Shown: positions 1-8,267 of the stretch, in pieces
How the letters are laid out: every line of letters starts with the position of its first letter
How positions within the stretch are numbered: the first letter of the stretch is position 1
NCBI GenBank assembly: GCA_003244205.1
Contig: QHBW01000050.1
Coordinates: forward strand, 1 to 37,842
Source: Solirubrobacterales bacterium
Lineage (GTDB): Bacteria; Actinomycetota; Thermoleophilia; Solirubrobacterales; Solirubrobacteraceae
Length of the DNA stretch: 37,842 nt
Direction of reading: 5' to 3'
Made by a program: the position numbers and the translations under genes
The notes under the pieces: model-generated
The model's database searches: none
Seen by the model: the letters and a program-made list of their open reading frames with translations, nothing else
What the model was told of the DNA's origin: nothing

Positions 1-984
1 GCCTCACGCAAACAGCCCGACACGCTCGACCCCGCTGCCGCCTTGCTGTCGAAGATCCCCCTGCGCGCACGGGACTCGACGACGATCGCGGCGCCGCTCT
101 TCCATTCCTGGGGGTTCGCTCACTTCACGCTCGGACTCGCGCTCTCCAGCACGATCGTGTTGCGGCGAAAGTTTGACCCCGAGGCCACGCTCTCGCTCAG
201 CGCCCAGCACCGCTGTCAGACGCTCGTCGTCGTGCCCGTGATGCTCCAGCGGATCCTCGAGCTCCCACGAGACACGATCGAGCGCTACGACCTCTCCGCC
301 CTGCGCGTGATCGCCGCCAGCGGGTCAGCGCTTCCGGGCGAGCTCGCGATCAAGGTCATGGACACCTTCGGCGACGTGCTCTACAACCTCTACGGATCGA
401 CCGAGGTTGCCTGGGTGACGATCGCCACCCCCGAGGATCTGCGTGCGGCGCCGGGCACCGCCGGTCGCCCGCCGCGCGGGACGATTCTCAAGCTCCTTGA
501 CGAGCAGGGCAAGGAGGTCGCAGCGGGCGACACCGGACGCATCTTCGTCACCAACGAGATGCTCTTCGAGGGCTACACCGGCGGTGGGAACAAGGACGTC
601 ATCGATGGCTTGATGAGCACCGGCGATGTCGGGCACCTGGACCGCGGCGGGCGCCTGTTCGTCGACGGACGCGACGACGACATGATCGTCTCCGGGGGGG
701 AGAACGTCTTCCCCCGCGAGGTCGAGGATCTGCTCGCCGACCACCCGAAGGTCGATGAGGCGGCTGTCGTCGGCGTGCCCGACGAGAAGTTCGGCCAGCG
801 CCTGAAGGCCTACGTCGTGACCCGTGGGAAGGCCAGCATCTCCGAAGGCGATCTCAAGGCGCACGTGAAGTCGAACCTCGCCAACTACAAGGTGCCGCGA
901 GAGATCGTCTTTCTCAAAGAGCTGCCGCGCAACGCCACGGGCAAGGTGCTCAAGCGCGAGCTCGAAGCGGGCGAGGATCAGTAG
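1..984 (+). CDS. Acyl-CoA synthetase / AMP-dependent ligase, C-terminal part (cut by window start)
   Basis: The frame is open from base 1, so the N-terminal part lies outside the window. About 327 residues are visible. The adenylate-forming family motifs are in order: YGSTE (391-405), a TGD motif before the hinge, the hinge block GRDDDMIVSGGEN followed by FPREVE, and PRNATGK (925-945), whose lysine (943-945) is the usual adenylation catalytic residue. The family activates carboxylic acids with ATP and loads them on CoA. A medium- or long-chain fatty acid substrate is the likeliest guess but cannot be read from the sequence. It ends 21 nt before the DUF177 gene, and its place upstream of plsX and acpP fits a lipid role. 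Confidence 0.9.
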   Translation, partial: ASRKQPDTLDPAAALLSKIPLRARDSTTIAAPLFHSWGFAHFTLGLALSSTIVLRRKFDPEATLSLSAQHRCQTLVVVPVMLQRILELPRDTIERYDLSALRVIAASGSALPGELAIKVMDTFGDVLYNLYGSTEVAWVTIATPEDLRAAPGTAGRPPRGTILKLLDEQGKEVAAGDTGRIFVTNEMLFEGYTGGGNKDVIDGLMSTGDVGHLDRGGRLFVDGRDDDMIVSGGENVFPREVEDLLADHPKVDEAAVVGVPDEKFGQRLKAYVVTRGKASISEGDLKAHVKSNLANYKVPREIVFLKELPRNATGKVLKRELEAGEDQ

Positions 985-1005
985 ACAGCGGCCGAGGACG
1001 CCGCA

Positions 1006-1524
1006 GTGACTGCCGCTGCCCACAGCTTCGATCTGGGATCGCTGCAGCTCGAGCCCGGCCAGGGCCGACGGCTGGACCTGACCGTGCCAATCGAGCCGCT
1101 GCGCTTCGGCGGCGAGCGCTACAGCGTTGTACCACCGTCGTTGGTTGTCAGCCTCGATGTTTCGTGCACCACCGGCCCCGGCTGGGCGCTCAGGGTCCGG
1201 TTCACCGCCGTGCTGGAGGGCCCGTGCATGCGCTGCCTGGACCCCGCCGCTCCCGCGGTCGTTGTCGATGCGCGCGAAGTGGATCAGCCAGCCGGGGGCG
1301 AGGAGCTCTCGAGCCCCTACCTCGACGAGCAGGTGCTGGACCTCGCAGCGCTCGCGCGCGACTCGCTCGTGCTCGCGATCCCGCCACAGCTCGTCTGCAG
1401 CTCCGACTGCGCTGGACTGTGCGCGGTGTGCGGCATCAACCTCAACCACGCCGGCCCCGATCACCAGCATGAGCGCCCGCCGGACCCGCGCTGGGCCAAG
1501 CTGCGGGAGCTGCGCCTGGAGTGA
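1006..1524 (+). CDS. DUF177 (YceD-like) zinc-ribbon protein
   Basis: A 172-residue protein with a GTG start; GAGGA lies about 8 nt upstream. It matches the DUF177/YceD family by a mid-protein CMRC pair and a C-terminal cluster of four cysteines (CSSDCAGLCAVC) that probably binds zinc, followed by a conserved GxNLN stretch. The family is nearly always encoded directly upstream of rpmF (ribosomal protein L32), as here. Its bacterial function is poorly defined; the plant homologue is linked to 23S rRNA accumulation, so a ribosome-assembly role is inferred. A GC hairpin and a separate promoter-like hexamer lie between it and rpmF, so the two need not be strictly co-transcribed. Confidence 0.88.
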   Translation: MTAAAHSFDLGSLQLEPGQGRRLDLTVPIEPLRFGGERYSVVPPSLVVSLDVSCTTGPGWALRVRFTAVLEGPCMRCLDPAAPAVVVDAREVDQPAGGEELSSPYLDEQVLDLAALARDSLVLAIPPQLVCSSDCAGLCAVCGINLNHAGPDHQHERPPDPRWAKLRELRLE

Positions 1525-1530
1525 CGAAGA

Positions 1531-1546
1531 CGCCCCATCGGGGGCG
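1531..1546 (+). terminator. GC hairpin after DUF177, possible weak terminator
   Basis: CGCCCC (1531-1536), loop ATCG, GGGGCG (1541-1546) form a perfect 6-bp stem 6 nt after the DUF177 stop. Only a short CTTG follows rather than a T-tract, so intrinsic termination is uncertain. It may simply separate this unit from the rpmF promoter. Confidence 0.3.
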
Positions 1547-1557
1547 CTTGGCGCTGC

Positions 1558-1563
1558 TAGCCT
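1558..1563 (+). promoter_or_regulatory. -10-like hexamer TAGCCT upstream of rpmF
   Basis: TAGCCT ends 12 nt before the rpmF ATG. It follows the TAnnnT pattern seen before many starts in this window. Transcription starting about 7 nt downstream would leave a leader of about 6 nt, too short for a Shine-Dalgarno site. No conserved -35 element is visible. Confidence 0.45.
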
Positions 1564-1575
1564 GCTGCCCTCGTC

Positions 1576-1764
1576 ATGGCGGTTCCCAAGCAGAAGCAGT
1601 CACGCAGCCGCACCAGCAAACGCCGCTCTCAGCACAAGCTGGCGGCGCCGACGTTTAACGCCTGCCCACAGTGCCACAGCCCTCGCCGTCCCCATCGGGT
1701 GTGCCCCGTGTGTGGCACCTACAAGGGACGCGAGGTGCTCCAGCAGGCCTCCGCGGACGCCTGA
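1576..1764 (+). CDS. rpmF: 50S ribosomal protein L32
   Basis: A 62-residue basic protein beginning MAVPKQKQSRSRT, the standard L32 N-terminus. Two CxxC pairs (CPQC and CPVC) form the zinc ribbon, so this is the zinc-binding form. The length is normal. It lies between DUF177 and plsX, the classical arrangement coupling a ribosomal protein to phospholipid synthesis genes. The plsX start lies 17 nt after its stop. No Shine-Dalgarno sequence precedes the ATG, consistent with a leaderless or near-leaderless transcript from the TAGCCT hexamer. Confidence 0.97.
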   Translation: MAVPKQKQSRSRTSKRRSQHKLAAPTFNACPQCHSPRRPHRVCPVCGTYKGREVLQQASADA

Positions 1765-1781
1765 GCCCCCGGCCGCCTGCC

Positions 1782-2864
1782 GTGGCTGCCGAGGTGACCG
1801 TCGCCGTTGACGCGCACGGTGCCGACCTCGGTCCTGGCGAAGTGGCGGCCGGCGCGCTGCTGGCAGCGCAGCGCACGGGCGTACGCGTGCTGCTCTTCGG
1901 TCCCGCTGGGGCGCTGACCGGCTCGCTCGTCGGCGCTGGAGGCGCATCAGGACTGGTGGAGATCCGCGACGCGCCGGTCTCCGTTGCCAAGGAAGCCGAT
2001 CCCGCGCGGGCGGTGCGCAACGCTCGCGATGCTTCGATCGTGCAGGCCGCCCAAGCTGTCGCGGCCGGCGAGGCCGATGCACTCGTCTGCGGAGGCTCGA
2101 CCGGCGCTGCGCTGGCGGCGGGGCTCTTCCACATCAAGCGCGCGCGGGGGATCGTGCGCCCGGCGCTCGCCCTGCCGATCCCCGTGCCCGGGTCGCCCGT
2201 GCTGCTGCTCGACGTGGGCGCAAACGCCGAGGTCCGTGCCGAGCACCTCGTCCAGTTTGCCCACATGGGTGCCGCCTTCGCCGCGAGCGTGCTGCGAATC
2301 GCCGATCCACGCGTGGCGCTGCTCTCAAACGGCGAGGAGGCAACGCGCGGAACCACAGCGGTGATCGAGGCCCACGAGCGCCTCTCGGGCGCGCTCGCCC
2401 CGCGCGGACTGAACTTCGTCGGCAACGTCGAGGGCACCGGTCTGGTGGAGGGAGCCGCCGACGTCGTCGTCTGCGACGGCTTCACTGGCAACGTCGCGCT
2501 GAAGTTGATGGAGGGCGTCTCCGGGACGCTCATGCGTGCGATTCGCGAGCGCGCGCGGTCCTCGCGTCGCGCCACCGTCGGCGGCGCCTTGCTGCGCCCC
2601 GCGCTGCGCCAGCTGCGCGACGAGCTCGACCCCGAGGGGCACGGCGGGGCCTACCTGCTCGGATTGCGCCGCCTGGGAATCGTCTGTCACGGTCGCTTCA
2701 CGCGCCTCGGCTACGCCAGCGCGATCGAGGTTGCTCGCCAGGGGGTGCGCGAGCAGGCGGTAGATCGCACCCTGCAGGCCCTCGCTGCCGCCGGCGCGCT
2801 GCGCCGCCCGCCCGCGGGGGTTGCCGCATCCGAGCCTGCCGCTAGCGTGCCGGTGCAAGGATGA
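1782..2864 (+). CDS. plsX: Phosphate acyltransferase PlsX
   Basis: PlsX converts acyl-ACP and phosphate into acyl-phosphate, the first step of the PlsX/PlsY route to phosphatidic acid. The protein of about 360 residues shows VAVDAHGAD near the N-terminus (usually DAMGGD), GGSTGA, LLDVGAN, FVGNVEG, CDGFTGNVALK and GGAYLLGL. I chose the GTG at 1782 because the family motif starts about seven residues later; GTG at 1794 is an alternative. The frame extends upstream into rpmF, but that part has no family similarity. A proline/alanine-rich tail of about 25 residues is extra. Its stop overlaps the acpP start (ATGA), indicating translational coupling. Confidence 0.93.
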   Translation: MAAEVTVAVDAHGADLGPGEVAAGALLAAQRTGVRVLLFGPAGALTGSLVGAGGASGLVEIRDAPVSVAKEADPARAVRNARDASIVQAAQAVAAGEADALVCGGSTGAALAAGLFHIKRARGIVRPALALPIPVPGSPVLLLDVGANAEVRAEHLVQFAHMGAAFAASVLRIADPRVALLSNGEEATRGTTAVIEAHERLSGALAPRGLNFVGNVEGTGLVEGAADVVVCDGFTGNVALKLMEGVSGTLMRAIRERARSSRRATVGGALLRPALRQLRDELDPEGHGGAYLLGLRRLGIVCHGRFTRLGYASAIEVARQGVREQAVDRTLQALAAAGALRRPPAGVAASEPAASVPVQG

Positions 2865-3109
2865 CCCGCGAGGCCGTGCTCGATCTCGTTTGCCGGCACC
2901 TCGCCGAGGAGCTCGACGTCGATCCCGCCCAGATACAGGAGAGCACGCGCTTCAAGGAGGATCTCGAGGCTGACTCGCTCGACCTCTATACGCTCGTCCA
3001 GGAGCTCGAGGACTCCTACTCCGTGCAGATGTCCGATGAGCAGGCGGCGCGGATCCTCACTGTCGGACAAGCGCTCGACTTTGTCCTCGACCACGCGCCA
3101 GCGCGCTGA
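2861..3109 (+). CDS. acpP: Acyl carrier protein
   Basis: An 82-residue acidic protein with the phosphopantetheine site in the context EADSLDL; Ser39 is the attachment residue. The length and predicted helices match type II fatty-acid-synthesis ACPs. ACP carries growing acyl chains and supplies acyl-ACP to PlsX, encoded immediately upstream and overlapping by 4 nt. The downstream rnc frame begins inside this gene or just after it. An ACP for another pathway is possible, but the plsX-acpP-rnc order favours the housekeeping protein. Confidence 0.93.
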   Translation: MTREAVLDLVCRHLAEELDVDPAQIQESTRFKEDLEADSLDLYTLVQELEDSYSVQMSDEQAARILTVGQALDFVLDHAPAR

Positions 3110-3836
3110 ACGGCCGCCGGTCCGACCTCGATCTGCTGCCCTGCGGCTGCTGGCAGAACTGCTCGATGGGTTGCCCGACGATCTCGCGGGGAAGGTGTTC
3201 ACGCACGCCTCGTGGACCGCGCGCAGGGCGGACTCCTATGAGCGTCTCGCGTTCCTCGGTGACAGCGTGCTGGCACTCTCAGTGACCACGTACCTCTTCC
3301 CTCGCCTGGAGCCCGATCGCTTCGGAGCCGGGCGCTTGACCAAGATCCGCGCGCAAGCGGTGTCCGGGCGGGCGTGCGCGCAGGTGGCCGAGCGGATCGG
3401 GGTGCCCGAGCGACTGCGGGCAGCGGCCCCCGACGGCTCAGCCAGCGCCGTGGACGCGCTCGTGCGAACCGAGCGCGTGCTCGCCTCGGTGATCGAGGCA
3501 GTGATCGGCGCTTGCTATCTGACCGTCGGCTACGAGCGCACCGCCGCGGCGGTCGTGGACGCCTTTTCGCGGGAGATGGACGATGCCCTCGAACACCCCG
3601 ACGACTTCAAGTCCGATCTCCAAGAGCGGCTCGCCCGCCGCGGCGAGCTGGTCGTCTACGAGGTGGCCGTGGAGCGAGGACCAGCGCACGATCGAACCTT
3701 CGAGGTAGTAGCCCGGATCGACGGGCAAGCGCGCGGGCGCGGGGAGGGGCGTTCGAAGAAGGACGCCGAGCAGGCCGCCGCTCGCAACGTGCTCGACTGG
3801 CTCGAGGCGCCCCAGCTTCCCGGCAGTACCGCCTGA
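3036..3836 (+). CDS. rnc: Ribonuclease III with an altered active site
   Basis: RNase III cuts double-stranded RNA, including the rRNA precursor. With the ATG at 3036 it has 266 residues and overlaps acpP by 74 nt. TTG at 3081 is an alternative start; no ATG, GTG or TTG lies between acpP's stop and the first conserved helix. The C-terminal dsRNA-binding domain looks intact (DFKSDLQE, GPAHDRTF, SKKDAEQAAA). The catalytic helix reads YERLAFLGDSVL where families have ERLEFLGD. The second site reads ASVIEAVIGA instead of AD-x-x-EA. The loop glutamate before G-x-L-T is Ala98. Thus only Glu69, Asp76 and Glu154 of the six usual acidic residues remain. It overlaps smc by one base (TGATG). Confidence 0.9.
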   Translation: MSRRRGSSLSDKRSTLSSTTRQRAERPPVRPRSAALRLLAELLDGLPDDLAGKVFTHASWTARRADSYERLAFLGDSVLALSVTTYLFPRLEPDRFGAGRLTKIRAQAVSGRACAQVAERIGVPERLRAAAPDGSASAVDALVRTERVLASVIEAVIGACYLTVGYERTAAAVVDAFSREMDDALEHPDDFKSDLQERLARRGELVVYEVAVERGPAHDRTFEVVARIDGQARGRGEGRSKKDAEQAAARNVLDWLEAPQLPGSTA

Positions 3837-6800
3837 TGCACCTTCGCTCGATCAGCCTGAAGGGCTTTAAGTCGTTCCCCGATCGCACAACGCTCGAGTT
3901 CGGCCCCGGCGTCAGCGTGATCGTCGGTCCCAACGGCTCCGGGAAGTCCAACATCACAGACGCGGTGCTCTGGGCGATGGGCGAGCAGTCGCCGCTCGCG
4001 GTCCGTGGCCAGGCTATGCAGGACGTCATCTTCGCAGGCGGGCACGGTCAGCACGAACGCTCTGAGGCGGAAGTCGAGATCGTGATCGACAACGCCGATG
4101 GGGGGCTCGGCGTGGAGTTCACCGAGGTCTCCATCCTGCGTCGCTTGGACCGCGCAAGCGACGGCGAGTACCGACTCAACGGGGCGCGCTGCCGTTTGGT
4201 CGACGTGCTCGAAGTGCTTTCGGACACGGGGCTCGGCCGGGAGGGCCACTCGGTTGTCTCCCAGGGCCGCGTGGAGGCGGTCGTGACGTCCAAGCCCCGC
4301 GACCGGCGGCTGCTGATTGAGGAGGCTGCAGGCCTCGGCAAGCACCGCAAGCGCCGCCGCCGCGCGCAGCTGAAGCTGGGACGCACCCATGAAAACCTCG
4401 CGCGGGCCTTGGATGTCGAGCAGGAGGCACGGTCCCGCCTGCGCCCGCTCAAGCGTCAGGCCGAGGCCGCCGAGTTACATGCCCGCCTGGAGCGCCAGAC
4501 GCTCGAAGCTCGTTATGCCCTGGTGCGCGACGGCGTGCGCGAACGTGTCGCCGCGCGCGACGAGGCCGTCGAGCAAGCGGTGGCCGCCCGTGCCGCGCGC
4601 GAGCAGGCAGCGGTGGCGCTGGCCGAGGAGGCGCGACGGCGTGAGCAGGCCGAGGACGCGCTCGCTCAGCGCGGCGAGCGTCGCGACGCCCTCGCGGCTC
4701 GCGCATACGCGGCGCGGTCCGCCAGCGAGCGCGTTGGACTGCGTCTCGAGGACGTCCGCGCCACGGACGGCGCGCTCCAAGAACGAATCGCGCGGACCCA
4801 GGCCGCGTTGGAGCAGGGCGAGAGCGCGGGTGCGGCTGAGGATCCAGGGCTCGTTGCCGACGGCGGCGAGCGAATCGCGGCGCTCGAGAGCGAGCTGGCG
4901 GCGCTTCGCCAGCGCCGGCAGCTCGAGCGCCAGCGCGAGGTCAGCGAGCTTGAGACCGCGAGGACGCGGGCGGTTGAGGCATTGGCCTCGCACGAGGAGC
5001 AGGTGACCGAGCACCAGCGGCTGCTCGAGCACGCCGAGCATGCGGCTCAGGCGGCGCGCGAGCGTCGCCGCGATGCGGAGCGTGGCGCCGAGGCCGCGCG
5101 TCGGCGCGCGGCGGCCGTCGGCGCCACGCTGGCCGTCCTCGAGGAGTCCCTCCGCGCGCAGGTTGGCGCAGGTCCCCAGGGCCAGCACCCCACGCTCGGC
5201 GATGAGCTGCGGGTTCGTCCCGGCTGTGAGCTCGCCGTGGCGGCAGTGCTAGGCGGCCGGCTGAGCGCCGCGCTCGTGGCGGATCGGCGCGCCGGGGGGG
5301 CGCTGCTGGATGCGGCTGGGGCAAACGGCGGGACGGCATTGGTGGCAGCGGGGGCGGCGAGCAGCCAGGCGACCATGAGGGCCTCGGGATCCCACGATCG
5401 GCCCACGCCGGCGGCCGAGCCTCTGGCCGCGCTGTTGAGCGGCCCCGTGCAAGTGCTCGCGCTGGTACGCGCGCTGTTGGCCGACGCCTGGCTCGTTGAC
5501 GATCTCGACGGGCTCCCCTCGAGCTTCGCCGGCGTCGCGGTGACAACCGCGGGCCGTGTGTGGGCCGCGGGCAGCGGCGAGCTCCGCCAGGCGCCAGCCG
5601 GCGGCGCGGATCGTCTGCTCGCCGAGCGCAATCGCCGGGAGGCCTTGATCGTCGACCGCGAAGCCGCGATGGCGACGGAGCGCGCCGCGCTCGCCGACGT
5701 CGAGCGTGCGACGGCTGCGGTCGAGGAGACGGATGCTTCGCGCCAACGCTTCGAGGAGGGGCTGCGAGCCGCTCGCCGCGAGCGCGACGACGCCGACGAG
5801 GCGGTCCGCGGCGCCGAGCGGCGCATCGCGGCCCGCGGCGCGGCGACCGAGCACGGACCGGAAGGCGATCGCCGCACTCAGCTCGAGGCCGAGCTGGCCG
5901 CCGAGCAGCGGGCGCGAGAGGTCGTCGAGCGCGAGCGTCGCGCTCGTGCCGAGCGTCAGCGTGGACTGAACCTGCTGCTCGAGCGCGACCGGGCTCTGCT
6001 ACCGGCCATTCAGCGCCTGGCATCGGCGCTCGCCGCTGTCTCCGAGGCGCTGGCACAGCGGCGAGCGACGCTCGAGCGCGAGCTTGTCGCCGACCGGCAG
6101 GCGGGCGAGGCCCTCGCCGCGGAGCTACGGGCCTGCGCCCAGCGCGAGACCGAGCTGCAGGCCGAGCTTGGAGGGCGTGCAGATTTGCTGATGGCCACGG
6201 AAGTGCGTACCCAGCAGCTCCGCGACCGCGCCGGGGAAGCCGAGCAGGAGCTTTCGGAGCTGGCCGGCGCGCTGGGACTGCCGTCGGAGCCAGCAGCAGT
6301 CGCACTCGAGGAGGCCGAGCGCCAGTCACTCGAGCAGCGAATCCTGCGTCTGGCCAGGCGCCGTGAGCAGCTCGGACCGGTCAACCCGCTGGCGGCCGAC
6401 GAGTACGCCGATGCGCTCGCCCACGTCGAGGAGCTCGAGCGTCAGCGCGCCGACCTGGAGAGCGCACTGAGTGAGCTCCGCAGGCTCATCGCCGACACCG
6501 ACCGCGAGATCCGCGAGACCTTTGAGGCGACGTTTGCCGCCACTGCCCGTCACTTCGAGGAGGTCGTCAACCGGCTCTTCCCGGGCGGGCGCGGGCAGCT
6601 TCGCCTGGTGCAGGAGGACGGGCAGGGGTCCGGCGGGCCGCGGCGGATCCTGGGCGCCGAAGCGATCGATGGACAGGCCCGCGAGAGCGGGGGCCTGGCC
6701 GACGACGAGGACGGCGAGGATCGCGAGCAGGCTGGCGAGGATGCGACGCCGGAGGATCGCGTCGGGGTGGAGCTCGAGATCACGCCAGCCGGCAAGTCGA

Positions 6801-7129
6801 TGAAGCGCCTCAGCCTGCTGTCGGGCGGCGAGAAGTCGCTGACCGCTCTGGCCTTCCTCTTCTCGGTCTTCCTTGCCCGTCCGTGTCCCTTCTACATCCT
6901 CGACGAGGTCGAGGCCGCGCTCGACGACATCAACATCGATCGCTTCCTTGACCTGCTGCGCTCCTATTCGTCGCGTGCGCAGTTCATCGTTGTCACGCAC
7001 CAGCGGCGGACGATGGAGGTCGCCGACTGGCTCTACGGGGTATCGATGGGCGGCGATGGTGTCTCGCGCGTTGTCTCCCGCCGGCTCGAGGCGGATCGCG
7101 AGCCCCCGGCGGTAGCTGGCGCCGCTTAG
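3836..7129 (+). CDS. smc: Chromosome segregation protein SMC
   Basis: The SMC ATPase dimer compacts and aligns newly replicated chromosomes, usually with ScpA and ScpB. The 1097-residue protein starts MHLRSISLKGFKSF. Walker A is GPNGSGKSN (residues 31-39), the Q-loop glutamine is residue 143, and two long Glu/Arg/Ala-rich coiled coils flank a hinge that begins near residue 454 (LGDELRVRPG). The signature LSGGEK is at 995-1000 and Walker B YILDEVEAALDD starts near 1020. The protein is somewhat shorter than the usual 1150-1200, with the hinge earlier. A 50-residue acidic, glycine-rich stretch (926-975) lies just before the signature. The frame is open farther upstream inside rnc, but that part is a shadow. 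Confidence 0.96.
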   Translation: MHLRSISLKGFKSFPDRTTLEFGPGVSVIVGPNGSGKSNITDAVLWAMGEQSPLAVRGQAMQDVIFAGGHGQHERSEAEVEIVIDNADGGLGVEFTEVSILRRLDRASDGEYRLNGARCRLVDVLEVLSDTGLGREGHSVVSQGRVEAVVTSKPRDRRLLIEEAAGLGKHRKRRRRAQLKLGRTHENLARALDVEQEARSRLRPLKRQAEAAELHARLERQTLEARYALVRDGVRERVAARDEAVEQAVAARAAREQAAVALAEEARRREQAEDALAQRGERRDALAARAYAARSASERVGLRLEDVRATDGALQERIARTQAALEQGESAGAAEDPGLVADGGERIAALESELAALRQRRQLERQREVSELETARTRAVEALASHEEQVTEHQRLLEHAEHAAQAARERRRDAERGAEAARRRAAAVGATLAVLEESLRAQVGAGPQGQHPTLGDELRVRPGCELAVAAVLGGRLSAALVADRRAGGALLDAAGANGGTALVAAGAASSQATMRASGSHDRPTPAAEPLAALLSGPVQVLALVRALLADAWLVDDLDGLPSSFAGVAVTTAGRVWAAGSGELRQAPAGGADRLLAERNRREALIVDREAAMATERAALADVERATAAVEETDASRQRFEEGLRAARRERDDADEAVRGAERRIAARGAATEHGPEGDRRTQLEAELAAEQRAREVVERERRARAERQRGLNLLLERDRALLPAIQRLASALAAVSEALAQRRATLERELVADRQAGEALAAELRACAQRETELQAELGGRADLLMATEVRTQQLRDRAGEAEQELSELAGALGLPSEPAAVALEEAERQSLEQRILRLARRREQLGPVNPLAADEYADALAHVEELERQRADLESALSELRRLIADTDREIRETFEATFAATARHFEEVVNRLFPGGRGQLRLVQEDGQGSGGPRRILGAEAIDGQARESGGLADDEDGEDREQAGEDATPEDRVGVELEITPAGKSMKRLSLLSGGEKSLTALAFLFSVFLARPCPFYILDEVEAALDDINIDRFLDLLRSYSSRAQFIVVTHQRRTMEVADWLYGVSMGGDGVSRVVSRRLEADREPPAVAGAA

Positions 7130-7159
7130 GCGCTAGGACAGCGAGACCCCCGCGATCCG

Positions 7160-8197
7160 ATGGCCCGCGACTGGGACGATCTCTTCATTCGCGATCTCCC
7201 CCCCGCCGACCCCGACGCCGCGCATGGCGCCGGGGGCGGGGAAGCTGCGAGCGCCGCGAACGCTGCCGTCTCAGCGCCCGCAGACAGCAGGCGGGTCTTT
7301 CGTCGGCTGCGGGAAAACCTCACGAGGACCAGGCAAGCGCTTGGGGCCGAGATCCAGGCCACTCTCTTCGAGCGACTCGACGAGCACACATGGGAGCGCC
7401 TCGAAGAGGCTCTGATCGCCGCCGACGTCGGCGCTCCTACGACTGCGGCCGTGGTCGAGCGGCTAGAGCGAGAGGCGGCTGGAGGCGAGCTCGAGGGCGG
7501 CGAGCAGCTGACGGCGCGCTTGGCCGAGCTGCTGGCTGAGCTGGCGCACACCGATGCGCCCGACACGATCGATCTCCGATCGCGTCCAGCGGTGATCCTC
7601 GTCTGCGGCGTCAACGGAACAGGGAAGACGACGACGATCGGAAAGCTCGCCTGGCGCCTGGGTCGGGAGCTCGGCCTGCGCGTCGTCGTCGCAGCAGGCG
7701 ATACGTTCCGAGCCGCCGCCGTCGAACAACTCGAGCGCTGGACACAGCGCGCCGATGTCGAGCTGGTCAAGGGCGCCCGCGGGTCGGATCCCGGCGCTGT
7801 AGCGTTTGACGCAATCGGCGCCGCGCGGGCGCGCGGCGCCGATGTCGTGGTCGTCGACACCGCCGGGCGCCTGCACACCCAGGACCACCTCATGGCCGAG
7901 CTCGCGAAGGTGCGCCGCGTGATCGCCAAGCAGATCCCTGGGGCGCCTCACGAGACGCTGCTCACGATCGACGCGACGACCGGCCACAACGGGGTGCGCC
8001 AAGCGAAGCTCTTTTCGCAGGCCACACCGGTCTCCGGGATCGTGTTGACAAAACTGGATGGGACGGCGAAGGGCGGCGTGGCCCTGCCGATCGCCTCCGA
8101 GCTCGGCATCCCGGTCAAGCTGATCGGAGTCGGGGAGGCGCTCGAGGACCTGCGCCCCTTCGACGCTGCGGAGTTCGCCCGCGCGCTCGTGAGCTGA
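7160..8197 (+). CDS. ftsY: Signal recognition particle receptor FtsY
   Basis: FtsY is the membrane-associated GTPase that receives ribosome-nascent-chain-SRP complexes. The 345-residue protein has a short Ala/Pro-rich acidic N-terminal segment, an N domain of helices from about residue 45, then the G domain: GVNGTGKTTT, GDTFRAAAVEQL, DTAGRLH, TKLDGTAKGG. The C-terminal GVGE...DLRPFD is typical. It starts 30 nt after smc in the same direction, a common smc-ftsY pairing. Its partner Ffh is encoded 1.5 kb downstream. Confidence 0.97.
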   Translation: MARDWDDLFIRDLPPADPDAAHGAGGGEAASAANAAVSAPADSRRVFRRLRENLTRTRQALGAEIQATLFERLDEHTWERLEEALIAADVGAPTTAAVVERLEREAAGGELEGGEQLTARLAELLAELAHTDAPDTIDLRSRPAVILVCGVNGTGKTTTIGKLAWRLGRELGLRVVVAAGDTFRAAAVEQLERWTQRADVELVKGARGSDPGAVAFDAIGAARARGADVVVVDTAGRLHTQDHLMAELAKVRRVIAKQIPGAPHETLLTIDATTGHNGVRQAKLFSQATPVSGIVLTKLDGTAKGGVALPIASELGIPVKLIGVGEALEDLRPFDAAEFARALVS

Positions 8198-8247
8198 CGC
8201 GGGAGTCCGCAGATGGGCCTGGAGCGAGTCCGAGCATGCTCGCGCGG

Positions 8248-8253
8248 TAGGCT
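8248..8253 (+). promoter_or_regulatory. -10-like hexamer TAGGCT upstream of the NfeD gene
   Basis: TAGGCT ends 14 nt before the ATG at 8268. The 14-nt stretch GGTAGGCTGGCTCG (8246-8259) recurs exactly at 33302-33315 before another start codon, which supports a promoter role. Confidence 0.5.
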
Positions 8254-8267
8254 GGCTCGGCACGCGA

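Noticed and set aside
325..1470. A 381-residue minus-strand open frame
   Set aside because: It is antisense to the acyl-CoA synthetase and DUF177, both of which have clear family motifs. Long antisense frames are expected in very GC-rich DNA.
1531..1546. GC hairpin as a definite intrinsic terminator
   Set aside because: There is no T-tract after the stem; kept only as a low-confidence feature.
4941..6329. A 462-residue minus-strand frame, Arg/Pro-rich
   Set aside because: Its composition is the mirror of the smc coiled coil; no recognisable fold.
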